Positions 10,203 to 18,000 of a stretch of DNA of 64,000 nt are shown here, in pieces. A program made the translations under genes and the position numbers. Location of the stretch: contig NZ_JARWOV010000298.1 of assembly GCF_029868855.1 (NCBI RefSeq), forward strand, positions 1 to 64,000, given 5' to 3'. The stretch is from Nocardia carnea. GTDB lineage: Bacteria; Actinomycetota; Actinomycetes; Mycobacteriales; Mycobacteriaceae. The stretch's first letter is position 1. Each line of letters opens with the position of its first letter. The notes beneath the pieces were generated by a model. It worked only from the letters and a program-made list of their open reading frames with translations, did no database searches and was not told where the DNA came from.

Positions 10203-10362
10203 CGACCCCACCTCCTCGCTGTGCTGTACGCCGCCGTTGCCGGCCGGCGGCGCACCGGCTTCCTCCGAGCCCAGCTCGGACACCCGGGCTCGCTACCCAG
10301 TCTAAGTCCGCCGGGCGCCCGTCCACCCGCGCACAGTTACCCGGGCATGCTGATCGCGGTGT

Positions 10363-11568
10363 TCACCCGAGCAGGTCCAAGACCACACCGTCGGCGAGCA
10401 ACCGGCCGCGGTCGGTGAGTATCAGCCGGTCGTCGCGGATCGAAACGAGGCCGTCCGCGGCGACCCGCTGCGCGGCGGCCGCACCGGCGGCATCGAGATC
10501 GGACAGCGGGAGCCCGGTGCGCAGGCGCAGGGCGAGCATGACCCGCTCCAGGTAGCGATCCTCTTCGGTGGGAGCTTCCCAGCCCGCGGCGGGAAATCCG
10601 CCGTTCGCGGTGCGGTCGGCGTAGCGGGCCGGGTGCTTGACATTCCACCAGCGCACTCCCCCGACGTGGCTGTGCGCACCAGGGCCCGCGCCCAGCCAGT
10701 CGCCGCCGTCCCAGTAGCCGAGGTTGTGGCGGCAGCGGGCGGCGTCGTCGGCCGCCCAGTTCGAGACCTCGTACCAGGTGAGACCGGCGGCGGTGAGGCG
10801 AGCGTCGATGCGCTCGTAACGGGCGGCCAGGACGTCGTCGTCGGGCGCGGGGAGTTCGCCGCGGCGAACGCGGCGGGCCAGCGCGGTACCGTCCTCGACG
10901 ATCAGCGAATAGGCCGACACGTGGTCCACACCCGCGTCCAGTACGGCGTCCAGGCTCGCGTCGAGGTCGCTGTCACGTTCACCGGGAGTGCCGTAGATCA
11001 GGTCGAGATTGACATGGTCGAAACCGGCTGCGCGCGCCTCCCGGGCGGCGGCCACCGCGCGACCGGGAGTGTGGGTGCGGTCCAGCACGGCCAGCACGTG
11101 CGCCGCCGCCGACTGCATCCCGAGCGAGACCCGGGTGAACCCGGCCGCCCGGATACGTTCGAAGAATTCCGGGGACGTCGATTCCGGATTCGATTCGGTG
11201 GTCACCTCGGCGTCCGGGGCCAGGTCGAATTCGGACCGGACCGCATCGAGCACACCTGCCAGACCGTCCGCGCCGAGCAGCGACGGTGTACCGCCGCCGA
11301 CGAACACGGTCGCGACCGGCGGGGTGGCGCTGGGCAGCGCCGCGAACCGGCCGGCCGCGGCCGCGAGTTCCCGGCGCAGCGCGTCCGACCAGGATTCCGG
11401 GGAGGCGGAGGTACCCAGTTCACCGGCGGTGTAGGTGTTGAAATCGCAGTATCCGCAGCGGGTCGCGCAGAACGGTACGTGTATGTAGATGCCGAAGGGC
11501 CCGCCACCGAAATCGCGCAGCACCGGAATGGTGTCGCTGTGCGGGGTCACGGTGGCGGGCGAAGTCAT
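10363..11568 (-). CDS. hemW: Radical SAM heme chaperone HemW
   Basis: A 401-residue HemW. The radical SAM motif CATRCGYC (Cys34, Cys38, Cys41) lies in HVPFCATRCGYCDF, where the extra residues around CxxxCxxC distinguish HemW from true HemN oxidases. The SAM-binding stretch FVGGGTPSLL and a C-terminal HemN_C winged helix follow. The protein inserts heme into target proteins and was often called oxygen-independent coproporphyrinogen oxidase. The gene is monocistronic-looking, between hrcA and a SnoaL-like gene. Confidence 0.94.
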   Translation of the reverse strand: MTSPATVTPHSDTIPVLRDFGGGPFGIYIHVPFCATRCGYCDFNTYTAGELGTSASPESWSDALRRELAAAAGRFAALPSATPPVATVFVGGGTPSLLGADGLAGVLDAVRSEFDLAPDAEVTTESNPESTSPEFFERIRAAGFTRVSLGMQSAAAHVLAVLDRTHTPGRAVAAAREARAAGFDHVNLDLIYGTPGERDSDLDASLDAVLDAGVDHVSAYSLIVEDGTALARRVRRGELPAPDDDVLAARYERIDARLTAAGLTWYEVSNWAADDAARCRHNLGYWDGGDWLGAGPGAHSHVGGVRWWNVKHPARYADRTANGGFPAAGWEAPTEEDRYLERVMLALRLRTGLPLSDLDAAGAAAAQRVAADGLVSIRDDRLILTDRGRLLADGVVLDLLG

Positions 11569-11592
11569 CGTTCCAGTGTGCCGGGCCGCGGC

Positions 11593-12021
11593 TCAGCCTG
11601 CGATAACCGGGGTGTTCTGGTTAGCGGTGAGCATCCAGCGCCCGTTCTCCTTGGTCATCACGTACAGCGGGGCACCTTCGCTGTCCACGTCGCCGGCGTC
11701 GGTGTAGTAGCGCTGCCGCACCTTGACCGCCGCCACATCGGGCCGGAGGAACAAGATGTGCTCGACGTCGTAGGTGACCCGGTCTTTCAAGGCGGAACCC
11801 GGCAGTACTTGTGCTGTGAACTCCGCGATCGCGGGCTGCCCGTACAGCCGCTTGCCATGTCCGGTCGTCCACAGGGCGTCCGCGCGGAACAACGCGGCGA
11901 ACCGGTCGACGTCCTCGTTCGCCTGCGCCTGCGCGACGGCGGCGACCACAGCGTGGATCGCGGCGATCTCGATATCGGTATCGGCCGGTGCGTGGGCCGG
12001 CCCGTCTGTTTCGGTACTCAT
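11593..12021 (-). CDS. SgcJ/EcaC family (SnoaL-like) protein
   Basis: A 142-residue SnoaL-like NTF2-fold protein of the SgcJ/EcaC type: helix-rich start (IAAIHAVVAAVAQAQANEDVDRFAALF), then ADALWTTGHGKRLYGQPAIAEF and the closing strand MLTANQNTPVIAG. Family members are called oxidoreductases, but catalysis is unproven for most. The ATG at 12021 is chosen because a MerR-type promoter at 12028-12058 places the transcription start at this codon, making the mRNA leaderless. The same promoter design drives the methyltransferase at 30568. Confidence 0.85.
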   Translation of the reverse strand: MSTETDGPAHAPADTDIEIAAIHAVVAAVAQAQANEDVDRFAALFRADALWTTGHGKRLYGQPAIAEFTAQVLPGSALKDRVTYDVEHILFLRPDVAAVKVRQRYYTDAGDVDSEGAPLYVMTKENGRWMLTANQNTPVIAG

Positions 12022-12027
12022 ACCGCC

Positions 12028-12058
12028 AGACTGCAACCTCGAGTTATCTCGAGGTCAA
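12028..12058 (-). promoter_or_regulatory. MerR/SoxR-type promoter with 20-bp palindrome
   Basis: On the minus strand: -35 TTGACC (12058-12053), a 19-bp spacer, and -10 CAGTCT (12033-12028). A perfect inverted repeat, ACCTCGAG-N4-CTCGAGGT (12036-12055), fills the spacer. Six bases separate the -10 from ATG 12021, so the transcript should be leaderless. Over-long spacers containing the operator are the hallmark of MerR-family activation; the half-site differs from the SoxR box CCTCAAG by one base. No MerR gene is in the window. Confidence 0.8.
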
Positions 12059-12195
12059 CCCCTTCTTTCCTGCCGGCCCCGATGCCGGTCAAGAAAATAT
12101 GACGACCGTCACAAATAGCCGGACAGAACCAGGCGATTTCCCGGGAGTTCACGGGAAATACTGGTAGGGCGGTCGGAATGCGCGTCACGGCATGG

Positions 12196-12208
12196 CACAA
12201 TGGGTCGC
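12196..12208 (+). promoter_or_regulatory. Putative -10 element for the leaderless leader peptide
   Basis: CACAAT at 12196-12201 is followed by 7 bases and then the ATG of the Cys-containing leader peptide. The spacing fits a leaderless transcript starting at the ATG, as described for cysteine-attenuator leaders in mycobacteria. The -35 region is not recognisable. Confidence 0.4.
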
Positions 12209-12301
12209 ATGCGCGCATCCGGAGTTCGACTTGTGGCCCGCCGCCACGTCGACTACAAGCGCGTCTGCAGCGCCTGTTGTCTGCCCGGTTCCGCCCGGTA
12301 G
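12209..12301 (+). CDS. Cysteine-containing leader peptide (attenuator uORF)
   Basis: A 30-codon ORF, too short for normal gene finders: MRASGVRLVARRHVDYKRVC followed by SACCLPGSAR and TAG. The LVARRHVD core and a Cys cluster near the end (VCSACC) match the leader peptides found upstream of sulfite reductase operons in actinobacteria. In mycobacteria, polycysteine uORFs act as cysteine-responsive attenuators: ribosome stalling at Cys codons when cysteine is short changes downstream folding and raises operon expression. Here it ends 134 bp before sir. Function in this organism is inferred. Confidence 0.8.
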   Translation: MRASGVRLVARRHVDYKRVCSACCLPGSAR

Positions 12302-12357
12302 CTCAGCTGCGCCCTGTCCCGGTTCTTCCGGCGATATCTCCGATTCCAGGATTTCGG

Positions 12358-12396
12358 CCCGCTGACACCGCGGGTGCGAGTCAGCCCCTCGCGCCC
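12358..12396 (+). promoter_or_regulatory. Mutually exclusive hairpins between leader peptide and sir
   Basis: Two stems compete for the GGG at 12372-12374. Stem A pairs CCCGC (12358-12362) with GCGGG (12370-12374). Stem B pairs GGGTGCGAG (12372-12380) with CTCGCGCCC (12388-12396), nine pairs including one G-U, with loop TCAGCCC. This fits an attenuator switch controlled by ribosome stalling on the leader peptide, but neither stem has a clear U-tract, so the mechanism (Rho access or translation) is open. Confidence 0.4.
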
Positions 12397-12435
12397 TCAG
12401 CACGGACGTAAGCCACACCCAGCAGGAGCGATTTC

Positions 12436-14184
12436 ATGACGTCGAGCACCGACGCCGCCACCCCCGCGCAGGCCGAGACCCCGGCAAAAGGCGAGGCCCC
12501 CGCCCGCCCCACTCGCGCCCGCACCGGTAAACCGGTGCGGCGTCGCGCCGAGGGCCAGTGGGCGCTCGGCTACCGGGAACCGCTCAACCCGAACGAGCAG
12601 TCCAAGAAGGACGACAACCCGCTCAATGTCCGCACCCGGATCGAGAACATCTACTCGAAGAACGGGTTCGACAGTATCGACAAGGGCGATCTGCGCGGAC
12701 GTTTCCGATGGTGGGGCCTCTACACCCAGCGTGAGCAGGGTTACGACGGCACCTGGACCGGCGACGAGAACATCGATCTACTCGAAGCCCAGTACTTCAT
12801 GATGCGGATCCGCTGCGACGGTGGCGCCCTCACCGCCGCGCAGTTGCGCACCCTCGGCGAGATCTCCACCGAATTCGCCCGCGATACCGCCGATATCTCC
12901 GACCGGGAGAACGTCCAGTACCACTGGATCGAAATCGAGAACGTCCCCGAGATCTGGCGGCGGATCGAATCGGTGGGCCTGCAGACCACGGAGGCGTGCG
13001 GCGACTGCCCCCGCGTGGTACTCGGCTCCCCGCTGGCCGGTGAATCGCTGGACGAGATCATCGACCCCACGCCCGCGATCGAGGAGATCGTGCGCCGCTA
13101 TATCGGCAAGCCGGAGTACTCCAACCTGCCGCGCAAGTTCAAAACCGCGATCTCGGGCCAGCAGGATGTGGTGCACGAGATCAACGATGTGGCGTTCATC
13201 GGCGTGAACCATCCCGAGCACGGGCCGGGCCTGGACCTGTGGGTCGGCGGCGGCCTGTCCACCAACCCGATGCTGGCGCAGCGGGTCGGCGCGTGGGTAC
13301 CGCTGGACGAGGTACCCGAGGTGTGGGAAGGCGTCGTGAGCCTGTTCCGCGATTACGGCTACCGCCGGCTGCGCACCAAGGCACGGCTGAAGTTCCTGAT
13401 CAAGGACTGGGGTATCGAGAAGTTCCGGCAGGTGCTCGAGGACGAGTACCTGAAGCGGAAGCTGATCGACGGTCCGGCGCCGGAGCAGCCGAGCCGGCCG
13501 ATCGACCATGTCGGTGTACAGAAACTGCGCAACGGGCTGAATGCCGTGGGCTTCTCCCCCATCGCCGGGCGGGTCTCCGGGACGATCCTCACGAAGGTTG
13601 CCGAGGCGGTCGAACGTGCCGGTTCCGACCGGATCCGCTTCACTCCGTACCAGAAGATCGTGGTGCTGGATATCGCCGACGACAAGGTCGAACAGCTCAT
13701 CGCCGAACTCGAGCCGCTGGGTCTGCAGGCGCGGCCGTCGGTGTGGCGGCGCAACCTGCTGGCGTGCAGCGGTATCGAGTTCTGCAAACTGTCGTTCGTC
13801 GAGACCCGCAAGCGGTCGCAGGTGCTGGCACCGGAGCTCGAACAGCGGCTGGCCGATATCAACGCCGAACTCGATGTGCCGATCACCATCAATATCAACG
13901 GCTGCCCGAATTCCTGTGGCCGTTCCCAGATCGCCGATATCGGGTTCAAGGGCCAACTGGTGGACGACGGTGACGGAAATCAGGTCGAGGGCTACCAGGT
14001 TCACCTGGGTGGCAGCCTCGGCCTGGACAGCGCTTTCGGCCGCAAACTCCGCCAGCACAAGGTGACCAGCACCGAACTCGGCGATTACATCGAGCGCGTG
14101 GTGCGCAACTTCGTCAAACTCCGCGAGGACGGTGAACGGTTCGCGCAGTGGGCTGTTCGCGCCGACGAAGCCGATCTGCGATGA
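12436..14184 (+). CDS. sir: Ferredoxin-dependent sulfite reductase
   Basis: A 582-residue assimilatory sulfite reductase (NirA/SirA of mycobacteria) reducing sulfite to sulfide with six electrons from ferredoxin. The siroheme/4Fe-4S ligands are visible as CSGIEFC (Cys444, Cys450) and CPNSC (Cys490, Cys494). It has the repeated ferrodoxin-like half-domains of the family and a charged, Pro-rich N-terminus. It is the first enzyme gene of the sulfate reduction operon, and a good AGGAG site precedes ATG 12436. The nearby chelatase supplies siroheme. Nitrite reductase activity is less likely given cysH, cysD and cysN downstream. Confidence 0.94.
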   Translation: MTSSTDAATPAQAETPAKGEAPARPTRARTGKPVRRRAEGQWALGYREPLNPNEQSKKDDNPLNVRTRIENIYSKNGFDSIDKGDLRGRFRWWGLYTQREQGYDGTWTGDENIDLLEAQYFMMRIRCDGGALTAAQLRTLGEISTEFARDTADISDRENVQYHWIEIENVPEIWRRIESVGLQTTEACGDCPRVVLGSPLAGESLDEIIDPTPAIEEIVRRYIGKPEYSNLPRKFKTAISGQQDVVHEINDVAFIGVNHPEHGPGLDLWVGGGLSTNPMLAQRVGAWVPLDEVPEVWEGVVSLFRDYGYRRLRTKARLKFLIKDWGIEKFRQVLEDEYLKRKLIDGPAPEQPSRPIDHVGVQKLRNGLNAVGFSPIAGRVSGTILTKVAEAVERAGSDRIRFTPYQKIVVLDIADDKVEQLIAELEPLGLQARPSVWRRNLLACSGIEFCKLSFVETRKRSQVLAPELEQRLADINAELDVPITININGCPNSCGRSQIADIGFKGQLVDDGDGNQVEGYQVHLGGSLGLDSAFGRKLRQHKVTSTELGDYIERVVRNFVKLREDGERFAQWAVRADEADLR

Positions 14185-14216
14185 AACCCGCAAGCGTGGT
14201 GACGGGAGAACCCACT

Positions 14217-14945
14217 GTGACAACCGAGCAGAAACAATTGCCGGCCAAACTGAGCGCCGACGAGCTCCGGGCACTGGCCGAACGCGGGGCCGCCGAACTC
14301 GGCCCGGACGCCTCGGCCGAGGAGCTGCTGCGCTGGACCGACGAGAACTTCGGTAGCGGCTATATCGTCGCATCCAATATGCAGGACGGGGTGCTGGTGC
14401 AGCTGGCGGCCCAGGTGCGGCCGGGTGTGGACGTGCTGTTCCTCGACACCGGCTACCACTTCGCCGAAACCATCGGCACCCGTGACGCCGTGGAAGCGGT
14501 GTACGGGGTGAACGTGGTGAACGTTCGCCCGGAACACACTGTCGACGAGCAGGACGCATTGCTGGGTAAGGACCTGTTCGCCCGGGACGCGGGTGAATGC
14601 TGCCGGCTGCGCAAAGTGGTGCCGCTGCGTAATTCGCTGACCCCCTACAACGCGTGGGTCACCGGTATCCGCCGGGTGGAGGCCCCCACCCGCGCGAACG
14701 CTCCGCTCATCTCCTTCGACGAGGGGTTCGGGCTGGTGAAGATCAACCCGATCGCGCCGTGGTCCGACGACGAGATGCAGGACTACATCGAAAAGCATTC
14801 GATTCTCGTCAATCCCCTGGTGGAGGAAGGGTTTCCGTCCATCGGCTGCGCTCCGTGCACACGGAAGCCGGAGCCGGGTTCCGATCCGCGAAGCGGCCGC
14901 TGGGCCGGGCTCGCCAAGACCGAATGTGGGTTGCACGCATCATGA
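14217..14945 (+). CDS. cysH: APS reductase (CysH), 4Fe-4S type
   Basis: A 242-residue CysH-family reductase. Paired cysteine motifs ECCRLRK and GCAPC mark the 4Fe-4S form that reduces adenylyl sulfate rather than PAPS, and ECGLH near the C-terminus carries the catalytic Cys. This agrees with the lack of an APS kinase domain in CysN. GTG 14217 is preceded by GGGAGA at a 7-base spacing and is preferred. ATG 14181, which overlaps the sir stop as ATGA, would add 12 residues. The end overlaps cysD by 4 bp. Confidence 0.93.
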   Translation: MTTEQKQLPAKLSADELRALAERGAAELGPDASAEELLRWTDENFGSGYIVASNMQDGVLVQLAAQVRPGVDVLFLDTGYHFAETIGTRDAVEAVYGVNVVNVRPEHTVDEQDALLGKDLFARDAGECCRLRKVVPLRNSLTPYNAWVTGIRRVEAPTRANAPLISFDEGFGLVKINPIAPWSDDEMQDYIEKHSILVNPLVEEGFPSIGCAPCTRKPEPGSDPRSGRWAGLAKTECGLHAS

Positions 14946-15871
14946 CCGACGTAATCACCGAACGCTCTGTCGGCCTCTCGGATTTCGACACCCTGGCCGC
15001 GCTGGAATCGGAGGCCATCCATATCTTCCGCGAGGTCGCGGGCGAGTTCGAACGGCCCGTGATCCTGTTTTCCGGCGGTAAGGACTCCACGGTCCTGCTG
15101 CATCTGGCATTGAAGGCCTTCTGGCCGGCCCCGCTGCCGTTCGCCCTGCTGCACGTGGACACCGGGCACAACCTGCCCGAGGTGCTCGAGTTCCGCGATC
15201 AGGTGGTGGAGAAGTACGGTCTGCGGCTGCACGTGGCCAGTGTCGAGGACTATCTGGCCGACGGCCGGCTCACCGAGCGGCCGGACGGTATCCGCAACCC
15301 GCTGCAGACCGTGCCGCTGCTGGACGCCATCGGCGAGAACCGGTTCGACGCCGTATTCGGCGGCGGCCGCCGCGACGAGGAACGGTCCCGCGCCAAGGAG
15401 CGGATCTTCTCGCTGCGCAACGCCTTCGGCCAGTGGGATCCGAAGCGGCAGCGCCCCGAACTGTGGAACCTGTACAACGGGCGGCACGCGCCGGGTGAAC
15501 ACGTCCGGGTGTTCCCGCTGTCGAACTGGACCGAACTCGATATCTGGCGCTATATCGCCCGCGAGAACGTCGAACTGGCCACCATCTACTACGCGCATCA
15601 GCGGCCGGTGTACCAGCGCGACGGTATGTGGATGACCCCCGGCAGCTGGGGCGGCCCGCGCGACGGCGAGGTCCTCGAGACCCGTTCGGTGCGGTATCGC
15701 ACCGTCGGCGACGGTTCCACCACCGGCGCCATCTTGTCCGACGCCGCCGACAACCAGGCCATTCTGGCCGAGGTCGCCGCATCCCGGCTGACCGAACGCG
15801 GCGCCACCCGTGGCGACGACCGGGTCTCCGAAGCCGCCATGGAAGACCGTAAACGAGAGGGTTATTTCTGA
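14942..15871 (+). CDS. cysD: Sulfate adenylyltransferase subunit CysD
   Basis: A 309-residue ATP-sulfurylase small subunit, with the PP-loop SGGKDSTVLLHL near residue 45 and the GGGRRDEERSRAKERIFS segment typical of CysD. With the GTPase CysN it adenylates sulfate to APS. ATG 14942 overlaps the cysH stop (ATGA). The frame is open 96 codons upstream within cysH, but that part is an overlapping-frame artefact. Confidence 0.97.
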   Translation: MTDVITERSVGLSDFDTLAALESEAIHIFREVAGEFERPVILFSGGKDSTVLLHLALKAFWPAPLPFALLHVDTGHNLPEVLEFRDQVVEKYGLRLHVASVEDYLADGRLTERPDGIRNPLQTVPLLDAIGENRFDAVFGGGRRDEERSRAKERIFSLRNAFGQWDPKRQRPELWNLYNGRHAPGEHVRVFPLSNWTELDIWRYIARENVELATIYYAHQRPVYQRDGMWMTPGSWGGPRDGEVLETRSVRYRTVGDGSTTGAILSDAADNQAILAEVAASRLTERGATRGDDRVSEAAMEDRKREGYF

Positions 15872-15872
15872 T

Positions 15873-17201
15873 ATGTCCGACCTATTGAGGCTGGCCACCG
15901 CCGGTTCTGTCGACGACGGCAAGTCCACTCTGGTCGGACGTCTGCTCTACGACACCAAGTCCGTACTCGCCGACCAGATCGACGCGGTCACCCGGGCTTC
16001 GGTGGACAAGGGTCTGTCCACCCCCGACCTCTCGCTGCTGGTGGACGGTCTGCGGGCCGAGCGCGAACAGGGCATCACCATCGATGTCGCCTACCGGTAT
16101 TTCGCGACACCGAAACGCTCCTTCGTCCTGGCCGACACCCCCGGGCACGTCCAGTACACCCGCAACACCGTGTCCGGCGCGTCCACCGCGCAACTGGTGA
16201 TCCTGCTGGTGGACGCCCGCAAAGGCGTGATCGAGCAAACCCGCCGCCACGCCGCGGTGCTGGCGCTGCTCGGTGTGCCGAAACTGGTGCTGGCCGTCAA
16301 CAAGATCGATCTCATCGGTGGCGACGAGCCCAGCGAGCAGGCCCAGCAGGCCGCGGCCGCCAAGGTGTTCGCCGAGATCTCCGCCGAGTTCTCCCACCTC
16401 ACCCGCACTCTCGGCTGGGCGGACGAGGATGTGCTGGAGGTTCCGGTCTCCGCGCTGCACGGCGACAATATCGCCACCCGCTCGGACAAGACCCCGTACT
16501 ACAGCGGCCCCTCGCTGATCGAGCATCTGGAATCGGTCCCGGTGGACGCCGACAATTCCGGAACCCACGCGGTGGGCCTGCGGTTCCCGGTGCAGTACGT
16601 GATCCGGCCGCGCACCCCCGACTACCCGGACTACCGCGGGTATGCGGGCCAGATCGCGGCGGGCTCGGTGGCGCCGGGTGATGAAGTGGTGGTGCTGCCC
16701 TCCGGTATCCGCACCACCGTGGAGCGGATCGACACCCCCGACGGGGAACTCGCGGTCGCGCAGGCCGGGCGCAGTGTCACACTGATCCTGACCGACGAGG
16801 TCGATATCTCCCGCGGCGACACCATCGCTTCCCCCGGCGACGCCCCGGAACCGGTCGACACCTTCGACGCCACCGTCTGCTGGCTCGGCGACAAACCACT
16901 GCGCCCTGGTGCCCGGCTGCTGCTCAAACACGGCACCCGCACCACGCAGGCCATCGTAGGCGCGCTCACCGAACGTTTCGACGAACAGCGCCTCATCGCG
17001 GATCCGAACCCGGAATCGCTGGCGCTCAACGATATCGGCCGTATCTCGGTACGCGTCGCCGAACCGATCGCGACCGACGACTACCGCACCAACCGGCACA
17101 CCGGCAGCTTCCTGCTGATCGACCCCGCGGGCGGCAACACCCTCGCGGCCGGGCTGGTCGGCGATGTGCTCAGTGCGGTAGAGGTCGGAACCGAGGCCTG
17201 A
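15873..17201 (+). CDS. cysN: Sulfate adenylyltransferase GTPase subunit CysN
   Basis: A 442-residue EF-Tu-like GTPase that drives APS synthesis by CysD. G1 is GSVDDGKSTLVGRLLYD, G3 DTPGHVQYTRN and G4 NKID, followed by the beta-barrel domains. It ends after the EF-Tu-like domains, so the C-terminal APS kinase (CysC) seen in mycobacterial CysNC is absent; APS is therefore the likely substrate for the downstream step. The start at 15873 is 1 bp past the cysD stop. Confidence 0.96.
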   Translation: MSDLLRLATAGSVDDGKSTLVGRLLYDTKSVLADQIDAVTRASVDKGLSTPDLSLLVDGLRAEREQGITIDVAYRYFATPKRSFVLADTPGHVQYTRNTVSGASTAQLVILLVDARKGVIEQTRRHAAVLALLGVPKLVLAVNKIDLIGGDEPSEQAQQAAAAKVFAEISAEFSHLTRTLGWADEDVLEVPVSALHGDNIATRSDKTPYYSGPSLIEHLESVPVDADNSGTHAVGLRFPVQYVIRPRTPDYPDYRGYAGQIAAGSVAPGDEVVVLPSGIRTTVERIDTPDGELAVAQAGRSVTLILTDEVDISRGDTIASPGDAPEPVDTFDATVCWLGDKPLRPGARLLLKHGTRTTQAIVGALTERFDEQRLIADPNPESLALNDIGRISVRVAEPIATDDYRTNRHTGSFLLIDPAGGNTLAAGLVGDVLSAVEVGTEA

Positions 17202-17947
17202 TGCCGGCGCCCACGCTGGTCGCGGTGGCGCACGGCAGCCGGGACCCCCGGTCTGCCGCCACCGTCGCCGCGATCGTGGACCACGTCCGCGCGGCCCGCC
17301 CGGACGTGCCCGTGCATCTGGCGTTCCTGGACCTGAACGCACCCTCGGTAGGGCAGGTCCTGGACGCGGTGGCCGCATCCGGGGAATCCCGTGCCGTGGT
17401 GGTTCCGCTGTTGCTCGGTAGCGCTTTCCACGCCCGGATCGATCTCCCCGGACTGCTCGCGGCGGCCGCGGCCCGTAATCCGCGACTACAGGTGACGCAG
17501 GCCGACGTTTTCGGTGCCGATCCGCGCCTGATCTCGGTGCTGCGCAACCGGGTCGACGCCGTGCGCACAGCCCACGGCTGGAACGGCCCGGACGACCGGG
17601 TGGGTATCGCCCTGGCCGCGGTCGGATCGTCGTCGCCTGCCGCGAACCGCAACACCGCTCGCCTGGCCCGCCGATTCGCGGCGCGAACCGGCTACCCCAC
17701 CGAAGTATGTTTCGCCACCGCCCAGCCGTCATTACCACAGGCGGTGCAGCGGTTGCGTATACGCGGCGCCGAGAACCTGATGGTGGCCCCGTGGTTCCTG
17801 GCCCCGGGACTGCTCACCGACCGGCTACTCGAGCAGGAACGCACCCTTCCGCACGCCGCGGTGCTGGGTGCCGACCCGGCCGTCGCCGAGATCGTATGGC
17901 ACCGCTACGACGCCGAAACCCGCCGTGCGCTGCCGCTATCGGCCTGA
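17201..17947 (+). CDS. Sirohydrochlorin ferrochelatase (CbiX/SirB-like)
   Basis: A 248-residue chelatase of the CbiX/SirB family with two repeated halves; the metal-binding His is in VAVAHGSRDPRSAATVA near the N-terminus and the second half starts around VGIALAAVGSSSPAANRN. It should insert iron into sirohydrochlorin to make the siroheme used by the sulfite reductase at the start of the operon. The ATG overlaps the cysN stop by one base (TGATG). Its homologue sits in the same place in mycobacteria (Rv2393). Confidence 0.9.
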   Translation: MPAPTLVAVAHGSRDPRSAATVAAIVDHVRAARPDVPVHLAFLDLNAPSVGQVLDAVAASGESRAVVVPLLLGSAFHARIDLPGLLAAAAARNPRLQVTQADVFGADPRLISVLRNRVDAVRTAHGWNGPDDRVGIALAAVGSSSPAANRNTARLARRFAARTGYPTEVCFATAQPSLPQAVQRLRIRGAENLMVAPWFLAPGLLTDRLLEQERTLPHAAVLGADPAVAEIVWHRYDAETRRALPLSA

Positions 17948-18000
17948 GTCGTATCTTCTCGCCCACGGCCCACCCGGATACAGGTGGCAGACTGTGATCT

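Noticed and set aside
10203-10362. CIRCE element for HrcA autoregulation.
   Set aside because: No TTAGCACTC-N9-GAGTGCTAA-like sequence was found upstream of hrcA or dnaJ.
14181-14216. ATG 14181 as the cysH start.
   Set aside because: It overlaps the sir stop nicely but has a weak ribosome-binding site; GTG 14217 has GGGAGA at ideal spacing. Not excluded.
17962-17993. A third MerR-type promoter upstream of the acyl-CoA synthetase (CAGACT 7 bases before ATG 18001, with a CCACC/GGTGG dyad).
   Set aside because: There is no TTGACC at the 19-bp position and the dyad does not match the ACCTCGAG half-site.
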